Assembly (NCBI GenBank): GCA_963748985.1
Contig: CAVVKQ010000002.1
Span: 62,001 to 126,000 of the forward strand
DNA length: 64,000 bases
Reading direction: 5' to 3'
From: RPQJ01 sp963748985
GTDB lineage: Bacteria; Pseudomonadota; Gammaproteobacteria; Steroidobacterales; Steroidobacteraceae
Both the position numbers and the translations under genes were made by a program. Below are positions 52,280-62,407 of the stretch, in pieces (within the stretch, counting starts at the first letter, position 1; the number at the start of each line of letters is the position of its first letter). The notes below the pieces were generated by a model. The model worked only from the letters and a program-made list of their open reading frames with translations, searched no databases and had not been told where the DNA came from.

Positions 52280-53224
52280 ATGTCACCGACCGGCCGCCAC
52301 GACGCGCACGTCCACGTTTTCGACACCAGCAGTCCGGTTGCCGAGCGCCGCACGCGCCAGGTGATGTGGCTCACGCTGGTGATGATGGTCATCGAGATTG
52401 CCGCGGGCACGGTGCTCGGTTCGATGGCGTTGCTGGCCGATGGCTGGCACATGAGTTCGCACGCCCTGGCACTCGGCGTCTCGGCGGGCGCGTATTACCT
52501 GGCGCGACGCCATGCCCACGACCCGCGTTTTGCGTTCGGCACGTGGAAGATCGAGGTGCTCGGCGGCTACACCAGCGCGGTGTTCCTGGTCGGTGTGGCC
52601 GCGTACATGGGAATCGAGTCGGTGTCCCGGCTCTTCAACCCGGCGCCAATCCGTTTCGACGAGGCCATACCGGTCGCCATCCTCGGTCTCGCCGTCAACG
52701 TACTGTCAGCCTGGCTGCTGTCGACCGGGCACGATTCCGGTAATCGGCACCACGGGCACGAGCATCATGCGCACGACCACGGCAACCACGGCCATGCGCA
52801 CCATCACGACCTGAACCTGCGCTCGGCCTACCTCCACGTCGTGGCGGACGCCGCCACTTCGGTGCTGGCGATCATCGCACTGGCGGGCGGCAAATACTTC
52901 GGTGCGACCTGGCTCGATCCGGTGATGGGGATCGTTGGCACCGTGCTGGTCGGGCGCTGGGCGGTCGGATTGCTGCGCGACACGGGTCGCGTGCTGCTCG
53001 ATGCCGAAATGGATTCGCCGGTCGTGCAGGAAGTGCGCGAGGTCATCGCCGCATTGCCCGGAGCGCCGCAATTGCGCGATCTGCACGTGTGGCGGGTGGG
53101 GCGGGGGAAGTACGCCTGCATCGTGCACCTCGCCGACGCGCAGGCGATGCACGCCGCCGAAGTGCGCTCGGCACTTGCCGTGCACGAAGAACTCGTGCAC
53201 GTCACGGTCGAGTTCGAGCGCTGA
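52280..53224 (+). CDS. dmeF: CDF-family metal efflux protein, DmeF-like
   Basis: 314 residues: cytoplasmic N-terminus with HDAHVHVFDT, six TM helices, metal-site residues in SMALLADGWHMSSHALALG (HxxxH of TM2) and VVADAATSVLAII (HxxxD-type of TM5), a His-rich cytoplasmic loop (HHGHEHHAHDHGNHGHAHHH) and a C-terminal ferredoxin-like domain (LRDLHVWRVGRGKYACIVHL). The GWHMSSHALALG signature is that of DmeF (Co/Ni/Zn exporters), distinct from ZitB/CzcD. An alternative ATG at 52226 would add 18 residues with no clear function; I use 52280. Confidence 0.88.
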   Translation: MSPTGRHDAHVHVFDTSSPVAERRTRQVMWLTLVMMVIEIAAGTVLGSMALLADGWHMSSHALALGVSAGAYYLARRHAHDPRFAFGTWKIEVLGGYTSAVFLVGVAAYMGIESVSRLFNPAPIRFDEAIPVAILGLAVNVLSAWLLSTGHDSGNRHHGHEHHAHDHGNHGHAHHHDLNLRSAYLHVVADAATSVLAIIALAGGKYFGATWLDPVMGIVGTVLVGRWAVGLLRDTGRVLLDAEMDSPVVQEVREVIAALPGAPQLRDLHVWRVGRGKYACIVHLADAQAMHAAEVRSALAVHEELVHVTVEFER

Positions 53225-53260
53225 CGCAGCAGCTTATGCTGCGTTTGCGCCGAGTCGACC

Positions 53261-55018
53261 TCATCGAGCCGTACGCGCCTCGATCCAGCGGTTGACGCGG
53301 GCTTCAAGCAGGTCGAGCGGCATCGGCCCGGCGCCCAGGACCAGGTCATGGAACTCGCGCAGGTCGAATTTCACCCCGAGCCGCGTTGCTGCCCGCTGGC
53401 GGAGTTCGATGATTTTCAACTCGCCGATCTTGTAGGCGAGCGCCTGGCCCGGCCACGCGATGTACCGGTCGACTTCGAACTCGATTTCCGCCGGGGCAAG
53501 CGCACTGTTCTCCTGCAGGCAGGCCATCGCGCGGTCGCGCGACCACCCCATCACGTGCATGCCCGTGTCGACCACGAGCCGGCACGCGCGCCAGATTTCG
53601 AGCGAGAGCCGGCCGAACTGTTCGTACGGGTCGCGGTAGATTCCCATCTCTTCGCCCAGGTACTCGGAATAGAGTCCCCAGCCTTCGACGTAGGCGGTCA
53701 CGTCGTCGGCGCGCCGGAACTCGGGCAAGTCCGTGAGTTCCTGGCTCAGCGAGATCTGATGGTGGTGGCCGGGGACGCCTTCGTGCAGCACCCAGGCTGG
53801 AATGCCAAAGGTCGGCATCTTCTCCGCCATCCAGGGCTTGTAGACCACCATGCCCGCGGCGCCTTGCTCGGGCGCGCCGGGCAGGTAGCCGTTGGCGCTG
53901 CTTTCGAGGCCGGCGGGGATCGGCAGCACGCCGTAGGGGAGGCGCGGCAGCTTGCCGAAGTACTTCGGCATCGCAAAATCCGCGCGCTTCGCGACTTCGC
54001 TGCACTTTTCGCCGTACTCGGCAGCGCCGACATAGAACCGGGGGTCCTTGCGCACTGACGCGAGGAACTCCTGGAACGTGCCCTTGAAACCCGTTTGCGC
54101 GATGGTCTGGTCCATGCGTGCCCGGATGCGCTTCACCTCGCTTTCGCCGAGCGCATGAATCGCGGCAGGCGTCATCTTCGTCGAGGTGTGCCGGCGCGCG
54201 AGGTACGCGTAGTACTCCCTGCCCAGGGGCACGCTGCTGATGCCAATTTCCGCTCGCGCGGCGGGCAGGTACTCGTGCTCCAGGAAATGCAGCAGCGACT
54301 GCTGGGCGGGTCGCACCTGCGCGTGCAGGACGGTGCGGGCGCGGGCCTCGAGCGCTGCGTGTCGATCTGCGGGAAACGACTGTGGAACGTTGCGGAAAGG
54401 GGCAAGCAGCGGCGTCTTGTCGTCCGTCTGGGCGACCTGCCCGCGCACGTCCGCAATGGCCCGCTCGACCGTGCGTGGCGGTTGCGTCATGCCCGTCCTG
54501 ATGCCGCGACGCAGGTTCTCCGTCTCGCGTGCGTAGTAGGCTGGCAGCGCCTCGAGCCGCGCGATCCAGGCGTCCGCCGCCGCTTCGTCGCCGAGCGGCG
54601 TGTTGAGAGCGGCGTAGTCCGCCGTCGTGTAGAAGCCGTCGCCGCTGATGAAGGGCATGCGCTCTTCATCAAAAGCGAGGCCATCGAGCGCGAGGCTGAC
54701 GCGGTCGAGCAGCAACTGGCGGTTGAGGTCGTCTTCGCCGGCCAGGTCCGTGGCTGGCAGGGATTGCAGTCGACGCTGAAACGCCTGATACGCGGCCTTG
54801 CGTGCAGCGATGGCCGGCGGCGAATTGTCCGGCCAGATGCGCGCGGCCTCCTTGTCACCGCGCTGGGCGGCACGAATCGGGTCCTGCGCGCGGTTGAACG
54901 CGTCGAAATCCTTGACGATCGCTGCGATGCCATCGGCACCGGCCGCGGGAATGCTCGCGTGGGCAAACTGGAAAGTCACGAATAACCCCGCCATGAGTGC
55001 GAACAGGATCCTGTGCAT
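53261..55018 (-). CDS. DUF885-family exported metallopeptidase-like protein
   Basis: 585 residues with a signal peptide (to FAHAS). DUF885 proteins have a gluzincin-like fold; here LHEGVPGHHHQ near residue 410 gives the HExxxH-type zinc motif and EGWGLYSEYLGEEMG the downstream glutamate. The conserved MGWSRDRAMACL and AWPGQALAYKIGELKI follow. Substrate unknown, probably a periplasmic peptide or carboxypeptidase activity. GGAGGA sits four bases before the ATG. It lies about 25 bases after the ABC exporter on the same strand. Confidence 0.88.
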   Translation of the reverse strand: MHRILFALMAGLFVTFQFAHASIPAAGADGIAAIVKDFDAFNRAQDPIRAAQRGDKEAARIWPDNSPPAIAARKAAYQAFQRRLQSLPATDLAGEDDLNRQLLLDRVSLALDGLAFDEERMPFISGDGFYTTADYAALNTPLGDEAAADAWIARLEALPAYYARETENLRRGIRTGMTQPPRTVERAIADVRGQVAQTDDKTPLLAPFRNVPQSFPADRHAALEARARTVLHAQVRPAQQSLLHFLEHEYLPAARAEIGISSVPLGREYYAYLARRHTSTKMTPAAIHALGESEVKRIRARMDQTIAQTGFKGTFQEFLASVRKDPRFYVGAAEYGEKCSEVAKRADFAMPKYFGKLPRLPYGVLPIPAGLESSANGYLPGAPEQGAAGMVVYKPWMAEKMPTFGIPAWVLHEGVPGHHHQISLSQELTDLPEFRRADDVTAYVEGWGLYSEYLGEEMGIYRDPYEQFGRLSLEIWRACRLVVDTGMHVMGWSRDRAMACLQENSALAPAEIEFEVDRYIAWPGQALAYKIGELKIIELRQRAATRLGVKFDLREFHDLVLGAGPMPLDLLEARVNRWIEARTAR

Positions 55019-55042
55019 GCGTCCTCCGGAAACCGGTAAGCG

Positions 55043-56917
55043 TCAGCCCGTCGCGGCAGTGCGCGGCGCGGCGATTGATACGTCGTCATCTGCGTCCTCG
55101 CCGAGGAATCCGCCGCTCTGGTGCGCCCACAGGCGTGCGTACAGTCCGCCTTGTTCCAGCAGTGAGCGGTGATCGCCTTCTTCGACGATGCGACCCCTGT
55201 CCATGACGACGAGACGGTCCATGGCCGCGATCGTGGACAGGCGGTGCGCGATGGCTACGACGGTCTTGCCTTCCATGAGCCGGTAGAGGCTCTGCTGGAT
55301 CGCGTTCTCGACCTCACTGTCGAGTGCGCTCGTCGCCTCGTCGAGCAGCAGGATCGGCGCATCTTTCAACATGACGCGCGCGATCGCGATGCGTTGGCGC
55401 TGGCCGCCGCTAAGTTTCACGCCGCGCTCGCCGACGTGCGCGTCGTAACCGCGTCGGCCCTTGACGTCGGACAGGCTCTCGATGAATTCGTGCGCCTCGG
55501 CGCGCCTGGCTGCCGCGATCATCGTGTCGTCTCCGGCATCGGGCCGTCCGTAGACGATGTTGTCCCGCACCGAACGGTGCAGCAGCGACGTGTCCTGGGT
55601 GACCATCCCGATCTGCGCGCGCAGGCTGTCCTGGGTTACGTGTGAAATACTCTGCCCGTCGATCAGGATCGCGCCCTGCTCGACGTCGTAGAAGCGCAGC
55701 AGCAGGTTGACGATCGTGCTCTTGCCGGCGCCGGACCGCCCGACCAGGCCGATCTTCTCGCCCGGCCGGATGTGCAGGCTCAGGTCGTCCACGACGGCGC
55801 GCTGGCCGCCGTAGGCAAACGTGACGTGCTCGAAGGTGATCTCGCCGCGTGTGACTTGAAGCGGCTGTGCATCCGGCGCGTCGACCACCGCATGCGCGCG
55901 GGACAAGGTGCGCATGCCGTCCTCGACCGTGCCCACGTGTTCGAACAGCGAGGCGACTTCCCACATGATCCAGTGCGCGAGGCCGTTCAGGCGCAGCGCC
56001 ATGGCGCTCGCGGCGGCGACGGCGCCCACGCCCACTTCGCCCTGCACCCACAGCCACAGGGCCACGCCGGCGGTGGCAGCGATCAACACCATGCTGAGCA
56101 CGTGGTTGGTGATCTCGAACCCGCTCACCAGGCGGCCCTGGGCGTAGGCCGTCTGCATGAATTCCTGCATCGAGGCGCGCGCGAAGCTCGCTTCGCGGCT
56201 CGCATGCGAGAACAGCTTCACCGTCGCGACGTTGGTGTAGGCGTCGGTCACGCGCCCGGTCATCAGGGAGCGCGCGTCCGCCTGTGCCGCGGCGACTTTC
56301 CCCAGGCGCGGCACGAAGTAGACCAGGCTCACCGAGTACAGCGCGAGCCAGCCGACAAAGGGGGCGAGCATGCGCAGGTCGAACGTCCCTACGATCGCGA
56401 GCATGGTCACGAAGTAGATGACGATGAACGCGAGGATGTCCGTGGCGGTGAGCCAGGCGTCGCGCACGGCGAGCGCCGTCTGCATCACCTTGGTCGCGAC
56501 GCGGCCCGCGAACTCGTCCTGGTAGAAGCTCATGCTCTGGCCGAGCATCAGCCGGTGGAAGTTCCAGCGCAGCCGCATCGGGAAATTCGCGAACAACACC
56601 TGGTACTTGAGCAGGGCGAACAGTCCGACGACCAGCGGGCTGACAGCCAGGACCCCGATCAACAGCAGGAAGTTCTGACGCTGCGTAGCCCAGAGCCGGG
56701 AGGGTTCGATATTTGCCAGCCAGTCGACGAGCTGCCCGAGCATCGCGAACAGCATGGCCTCGAACGCGCCGATGACGGCGGTGCAGAGCGTCATCAGCAG
56801 GATGTACGGTCGCAGGCCGGCCGAGGACTGCCACAGGAAGGCAAAGAACGTGCGCGGCGGGGTAGCCGGCTTGGTGTCGGGATAGGTTTCGACCAGGCGT
56901 TCGAAGCGACGGAACAC
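55043..56917 (-). CDS. ABC transporter, fused permease/ATPase (exporter type)
   Basis: 624 residues: six TM helices in the first 330 (starting LRPYILLMTLCTAVIGAFEA), then an ATPase with Walker A GRSGAGKSTIVNLLLRF near residue 400, Q-loop MVTQDTS, signature LSGGQRQRIAIARVML, Walker B ILLLDEATSALDSE and H-loop IAHRLSTI. The layout is that of MsbA/multidrug or lipid flippase half-transporters, acting as a homodimer. GTG at 56917 is the start (GGAG eight bases upstream); a longer reading would run into the divergent DUF2868 gene. Substrate not predictable. Confidence 0.92.
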   Translation of the reverse strand: MFRRFERLVETYPDTKPATPPRTFFAFLWQSSAGLRPYILLMTLCTAVIGAFEAMLFAMLGQLVDWLANIEPSRLWATQRQNFLLLIGVLAVSPLVVGLFALLKYQVLFANFPMRLRWNFHRLMLGQSMSFYQDEFAGRVATKVMQTALAVRDAWLTATDILAFIVIYFVTMLAIVGTFDLRMLAPFVGWLALYSVSLVYFVPRLGKVAAAQADARSLMTGRVTDAYTNVATVKLFSHASREASFARASMQEFMQTAYAQGRLVSGFEITNHVLSMVLIAATAGVALWLWVQGEVGVGAVAAASAMALRLNGLAHWIMWEVASLFEHVGTVEDGMRTLSRAHAVVDAPDAQPLQVTRGEITFEHVTFAYGGQRAVVDDLSLHIRPGEKIGLVGRSGAGKSTIVNLLLRFYDVEQGAILIDGQSISHVTQDSLRAQIGMVTQDTSLLHRSVRDNIVYGRPDAGDDTMIAAARRAEAHEFIESLSDVKGRRGYDAHVGERGVKLSGGQRQRIAIARVMLKDAPILLLDEATSALDSEVENAIQQSLYRLMEGKTVVAIAHRLSTIAAMDRLVVMDRGRIVEEGDHRSLLEQGGLYARLWAHQSGGFLGEDADDDVSIAAPRTAATG

Positions 56918-57013
56918 GGCGGGACTCCTCGGCCGCGCAAAATACCACGGGCCTTGTGGCAGCGAGGTCTTGCTAGACTGGCCGCCGGGGAAAAAGCTGA
57001 GGAAGACCGTGGT

Positions 57014-58564
57014 TTGAGCCCAATTAACGACGCGAATTCCCTGCGCTCGATCCTGCTGGTCAAGAATGTCGAGGAGCAGGACCCGGACGGCTCGGTCCTG
57101 CCGCTCGCCGAGCGCGATGCCGCGACGCGCGATGCATTGCGTCGACACCCGGCCGGCAACGGTGATCGTGCGGTTCACGCCTGGCAGGTGCTGGCAACGC
57201 GAGCCGACTCGTTGCGGGCGAAACTGGCGGAGCGCCACCCCGTCGTTACACGGGCGGTCGGCCTCGAATCGCAACTCGCGGGCGTGGGCGGGCTTGTCCT
57301 GCTCGCCGCGTTCGGGCTGGGTCTCGCGCTGTCGCTTCTCGACAGCCGCGTGCGGATCGAGATCCTGGCGTTCCCCCTGCTTGGCGTTGTGCTGTGGAAC
57401 CTGGTCGTCTACGCAGTGCTGGCTGTGTCGTCACTGCGCCGCGAACCTGCCCCGTCGGCAGGTGCCACTTCGATGTTGCCCGATTGGACCTTGTGGCCTG
57501 CGCGTTGGACCTGGCAGCGTGCGTCGAAGCTGATCAGGCGGTCTTCCTTCTATCACCGGCCGCTGTCGGCGGCGCTGCGCCGCTTCTCCGACGAATGGTG
57601 GCCCATCGCCCAGCCGCTGCTCGTGTGGCAGGGCAAGCGCCTGTTTCATTTCGGCTCGGCAGTCGTCGCGCTCGGCCTGATTGCCGGTCTTTATCTGCGC
57701 GGCATTGCGCTCGAGTACCGCGCCGGTTGGGAGAGCACGTTCCTCGGGGCAGAACAGGTTCGCGCACTGCTCGGTCTGATCTACGGTCCGGCTACTGCAG
57801 TTACCGGCATTGAGTTGCCCGCGGATGACACCGCGGTGGCATCGCTGCACTGGCGCAACGGCGAGGGCGGCGGTCCTGCGGCGCCGTGGATCCATCTCAT
57901 GGCTGCCACCGCCATTCTTTACGTCGTCGTGCCTCGCTTGCTGCTGGCGCTGACGGCGACACTGCGCCTGGCGCGCGCCAGCAAACGACTGGCGGCCCCG
58001 GAATCGTTGCTGCCCTATGCGCGACGCGTCCTCGGTGGCAGCGATGCTGCCTTGCCCACGCAAACGGCGCGGCTGACCTGCTACGCCTACCAGCCCGCCA
58101 TAACTTCGGAGCAAGGCGTGCAGCGTGTATTGCGTGCGGCCTTCGGTGCGGATACCCGGATCGAATTCGCGCCTGTAGTTGCTTACGGCGACGAAGACAG
58201 CTTCAGCACGCCCGCCAGCGGTGACGCGAGTGATCTCGAGACCCTGCTCTTCAGCCTCGCCGCCACGCCCGAGATCGAGAACCACGGACGGATCCTGCAG
58301 CTGGCGCAGGACCGCTGGGCGCGCTCCAAGGCCGGCTCACGCTGGCTCGTCCTCGTCGACGAAGCCCCGTACCTCGCCCGTTTCGGTGGCGATGCCTCGC
58401 TAGCCGCCCGGATTGAGCAGCGCCGCTCGGCATGGCGCGACTTCGTCCGCGCGCACGGGTTCGAGGCGTGCACGCTGGATTTCGGTTCGATCCCTGCCGG
58501 AAGCGAGGTGCCCCAGGCAATCGTCGATCTGGTGCTTCGCAGTTGCCGGCGTGCAGCCGCATGA
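57014..58564 (+). CDS. DUF2868-family membrane protein
   Basis: 516 residues from a TTG at 57014 with GAGGA about ten bases upstream. Three to four TM helices (about 95-115, 120-140, 215-235, 295-315) flank a conserved domain with RPLSAALRRFSDEWWPIAQPL and a soluble C-terminal region containing WLVLVDEAPYLARFG. DUF2868 has no known biochemistry. It overlaps the downstream DUF3482 GTPase by four bases (ATGA), and this pairing is conserved in proteobacteria, suggesting one membrane-linked complex. Divergent from the ABC exporter with about 97 bases between. Confidence 0.85.
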   Translation: MSPINDANSLRSILLVKNVEEQDPDGSVLPLAERDAATRDALRRHPAGNGDRAVHAWQVLATRADSLRAKLAERHPVVTRAVGLESQLAGVGGLVLLAAFGLGLALSLLDSRVRIEILAFPLLGVVLWNLVVYAVLAVSSLRREPAPSAGATSMLPDWTLWPARWTWQRASKLIRRSSFYHRPLSAALRRFSDEWWPIAQPLLVWQGKRLFHFGSAVVALGLIAGLYLRGIALEYRAGWESTFLGAEQVRALLGLIYGPATAVTGIELPADDTAVASLHWRNGEGGGPAAPWIHLMAATAILYVVVPRLLLALTATLRLARASKRLAAPESLLPYARRVLGGSDAALPTQTARLTCYAYQPAITSEQGVQRVLRAAFGADTRIEFAPVVAYGDEDSFSTPASGDASDLETLLFSLAATPEIENHGRILQLAQDRWARSKAGSRWLVLVDEAPYLARFGGDASLAARIEQRRSAWRDFVRAHGFEACTLDFGSIPAGSEVPQAIVDLVLRSCRRAAA

Positions 58565-59985
58565 GCGATTCCGTCACGACCGTCAGCCTCGCCTTGCTGT
58601 CGCACACGAACGTCGGCAAGACGACGCTGGCACGCACGCTGCTGCGGCGTGACATCGGCGCCGTAATGGACCGCGCCCACGTCACCGAGGTCGCCGAATC
58701 GCACGTCCTGATGCGCAGCCCGGCGGGCGATGAGCTGGTGTTGTGGGATACGCCCGGGTTCGGCGACAGCGTGCGCCTGCAGCGGCGACTGGCAGCGAGC
58801 GGCCAGCCCGTTGGCTGGTTTCTCTCGCAGGTGTGGGATCGGTTCGCGGACCGTGCGTTCTGGTGCAGCCAGCAGGCGATGCGAGCGGCGCGCGATTCGG
58901 CGGACGTCGTGCTGTACGTCGTCAACGCGACCGAAGATCCGACCACCGCCGGTTACGTCGAGCCGGAACTGCACATCCTCGACTGGCTCGGCAAGCCGAC
59001 GCTCGTGCTGTTGAATCAAGTCGGCACCCGCCTCGACACCGCGCTCGAACGACAGCTGACTGAAGAGTGGAGCGCGGTGCTGCGGCCGCACGCTGCAGCA
59101 GGTGCGCGCCGGGTGATGACTTTCGATGCCTTCGCACGCTGCTGGCTGCAGGAGCACGCGCTGCTCGACGCCATTGCCGATTGCCTGGACGAGCGGCAAC
59201 GCCCTGCGTTCGAACGGATCGTCGAGGCATGGCGTGATCGTGACCTCGATGTGCTGCGGCAGAGCGCGGCCGTCATTGGCCGGCAATTGCATGGTCTCGC
59301 GCGCGATACGGTGCAACTCCCGGACGCCAGGCTCGCGGATAAGGTGAGCCGCGCGTTGCAGGGCGGTGCGACCGACGCGCTCGGCGTCGAGGAATCGCGT
59401 GCCCGCCAGGACATGCTCGATCGGCTCGATGATTCCGTGCGCGCCTGCACCGCAGAACTCGTCGCGCTGCACGGCCTCACCGGCACGGCCAGCGAAGACA
59501 TCCTGCGACAGGTCACGACGGGATTCGAAACACGGCGCGCGCCGGACGCCGACAAGGCCGGCCTTTGGGGCGGTCTCGTCACCGGTGCGCTCGGCGGTCT
59601 GGCGGCGGACGTGGCTGCCGGTGGGCTGACGTTCGGAGCAGGCGCGATTCTCGGTGGCATCGCCGGCGCACTCGGGGCGCGCAAGCTCACGCAACGTTAC
59701 AACGAGGAACGCGGGCTCGCTGGCGGTACGGTACGCTGGTCAGACGAGTTCCTGGACGCGCGGCTCGGTGCGGCGGTCATCCGTTACCTCGCAGTCGCGC
59801 ATTTTGGCCGCGGTCGCGGCGACTTTGCCGCCAGTGATCCGGCGCCGCGCTGGCAAGCCGTCGTCTCCGCCGCGCTCGCACGACATGCGGCGGGGCGCGG
59901 GACCCTGTGGTCGGGGCGCGACAGGAAAATGCGTCGCACGCGCATCTCGATCCGGTCATTCTCACCCTGCTTGCCGATGTGCTGA
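58561..59985 (+). CDS. DUF3482-family GTPase, with an apparent 3-prime frameshift
   Basis: 474 residues as read: G1/P-loop SHTNVGKTTLARTL near the N-terminus, switch II LWDTPGFGDSV, a G4-like LLNQVG, then a helical middle and a glycine-rich hydrophobic hairpin (GGLVTGALGGLAADVAAGGL) that could insert in membrane. The final 20 residues after WSGRD look non-native. One base is missing near 59923: with it restored the frame reads ENASHAHLDPVILTLLADVL and continues to a stop at 60063-60065, overlapping the convergent hydrolase gene by 15 bases. Partner of DUF2868. Confidence 0.85.
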   Translation: MSDSVTTVSLALLSHTNVGKTTLARTLLRRDIGAVMDRAHVTEVAESHVLMRSPAGDELVLWDTPGFGDSVRLQRRLAASGQPVGWFLSQVWDRFADRAFWCSQQAMRAARDSADVVLYVVNATEDPTTAGYVEPELHILDWLGKPTLVLLNQVGTRLDTALERQLTEEWSAVLRPHAAAGARRVMTFDAFARCWLQEHALLDAIADCLDERQRPAFERIVEAWRDRDLDVLRQSAAVIGRQLHGLARDTVQLPDARLADKVSRALQGGATDALGVEESRARQDMLDRLDDSVRACTAELVALHGLTGTASEDILRQVTTGFETRRAPDADKAGLWGGLVTGALGGLAADVAAGGLTFGAGAILGGIAGALGARKLTQRYNEERGLAGGTVRWSDEFLDARLGAAVIRYLAVAHFGRGRGDFAASDPAPRWQAVVSAALARHAAGRGTLWSGRDRKMRRTRISIRSFSPCLPMC

Positions 59986-60050
59986 CGCAGCTTTATCCCG
60001 AGCCTGCGGCATTCTTTCGTGGCAGGCTCGCGTCGACGGCGCAGCGCGAG

Positions 60051-60950
<900 letters not shown>

Positions 60951-60963
60951 CCTGGTCAGCTTG

Positions 60964-61662
60964 CTACTTGCCCTTTTCTTCCACGGGGGTGGCCATGGCG
61001 CCGAGCAGCTCGACGTCGAACAGCAGCACCTGGTTCGCGAGGGGGCCGTTCGACCCGTACGCGAGCTCGGGCGGGATGGCGAGCTGGGCTTTGGTGCCGA
61101 CCTTCATCAGCTGCAATGCCTCGGTCCATCCCGGGATCACACCCGCGACGGGGAACGTCGCCGGCTGGCCGCGCTTGTAGGAGCTGTCGAACTCGGTGCC
61201 GTCGACGAGCGTGCCCTTGTAATGCACGGTGACGGTGTCAGTTGCGGCCGGCGTCTTGCCGGTGCCGGCCGTGACGATCTGGTATTGCAGACCGCTGGCC
61301 GTCGTTATTACGCCGGACTTCACGGCGTTCGCGGCGAGGTAGGCCTTGCCGGCCGCGGCCGCCTTCTCGCTGGCCGCTGCCTGGTCCTTTTCGCGCTGTG
61401 CGCCGACCTTCTGCTGCAGAGCCGCGAGCGCGGCACCCATTTCCTCTTCCGAGAGCTTCGCCTTGCCGCCGGTGCGGCCGTCTTCGACGCCCTTCAGCAG
61501 GTCCTGCGGGCGCGGCTCGATCGCGACCAGGTCGCGCCCGAGCTGATACCCCAGCGCGTACTGCATGCGCGCGGCTTCGTCCATGGCGGGCTCGGCTGCC
61601 AGCACCGACGTGGCGAGCGTGGAGGCGAGGATGAGCGTGGCGCAGGTGGGAATCAGTCGCAT
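60964..61662 (-). CDS. FKBP-type peptidyl-prolyl isomerase, exported
   Basis: 232 residues: signal peptide (to VLAAEP), an N-terminal dimerisation helical domain (ALGYQLGRDL, EEEMGAALAALQQKV) as in Mip/FkpA/FklB, and an FKBP domain (YQIVTAGTGKTPAATDTVTVHY, GTEFDSSYKRGQPATFPV, LAIPPELAYGSNGP). It catalyses proline isomerisation in the periplasm. ATG at 61662 was chosen over 61668 because GAGG is then seven bases upstream. Confidence 0.92.
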   Translation of the reverse strand: MRLIPTCATLILASTLATSVLAAEPAMDEAARMQYALGYQLGRDLVAIEPRPQDLLKGVEDGRTGGKAKLSEEEMGAALAALQQKVGAQREKDQAAASEKAAAAGKAYLAANAVKSGVITTASGLQYQIVTAGTGKTPAATDTVTVHYKGTLVDGTEFDSSYKRGQPATFPVAGVIPGWTEALQLMKVGTKAQLAIPPELAYGSNGPLANQVLLFDVELLGAMATPVEEKGK

Positions 61663-61762
61663 GAGCATTGCCTCGGGGCGGAGGGGGAAGCGCGCGATCT
61701 TACTGGGGCTGCTTGCGGTTGTCCCCGATTTCGCGCGGCCTTTCCCGGTCGAAACTTCGCGG

Positions 61763-62383
61763 ATGAGCTCCCCGTGTACCGCGCGCCATACGGTCTGGCG
61801 ACACGTGCCGAATACCCTGAGCCTGGCTCGGATCGTCTGCGCGCCGGTACTCGTACTGATGGCGGTAGTGGGCGAGCAGTCGATCTATACGTGGGTGCTG
61901 GTGCCGGCACTCCTGACGGACGCCGCGGATGGCTGGATCGCCCGCGGTTTCAGACTGCAGTCCAAATTCGGGGCGCAGCTCGATTCGCTCGGGGATTCGC
62001 TCGTCTGGTGCGCGGGCCTGGCCGGGCTGTTCGCGTTTCAGCGCGATGTAATCGCGGCTCATCGCTGGTTGATCGGCGCGGTGGTTGCGGGCTGGATGCT
62101 CGAAAACATGCTCGCCTGGCTGCGCTATGGTCGGCTGTCCAGTTTTCATACGGTGCTGTCGAAAGTCGCCGGTGTCCTGCTCAGCATCTACATCGGGGTC
62201 CTGTTCCTGTTCAGCCACTGGAGCTGGCTGCTGTGGCTCGCCGCCTCGGCCAGCCTGCTGGCGAGCGCCGAAGAACTATGGCTGCTTGCCTTGCTCCCGC
62301 AGTGGCGCGCGGACGTGAAAGGGGTCTGGTGGGTACACCCGGTGCGGATTCCACGGAGGCCGCGCCGGTGGCCAACGTCCTAG
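61763..62383 (+). CDS. CDP-alcohol phosphatidyltransferase
   Basis: 206 residues with five or six TM helices and the complete CDP-OH-P motif: DAADGWIARG followed by a Gly and two Asp (GAQLDSLGD), i.e. D-x2-D-G-x2-A-R-x8-G-x3-D-x3-D. The enzyme joins a CDP-activated lipid or alcohol to an acceptor, as in PgsA, but the acceptor is not predictable. ATG at 61763 gives an N-terminus before the usual P-N-T-L start; a GTG nearer PNTLSLARI could be the real start. It is divergent from the FKBP gene and just before the tryptophanase gene. Confidence 0.85.
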   Translation: MSSPCTARHTVWRHVPNTLSLARIVCAPVLVLMAVVGEQSIYTWVLVPALLTDAADGWIARGFRLQSKFGAQLDSLGDSLVWCAGLAGLFAFQRDVIAAHRWLIGAVVAGWMLENMLAWLRYGRLSSFHTVLSKVAGVLLSIYIGVLFLFSHWSWLLWLAASASLLASAEELWLLALLPQWRADVKGVWWVHPVRIPRRPRRWPTS

Positions 62384-62407
62384 GCTAGCCCGACGGCCGG
62401 GATACCC

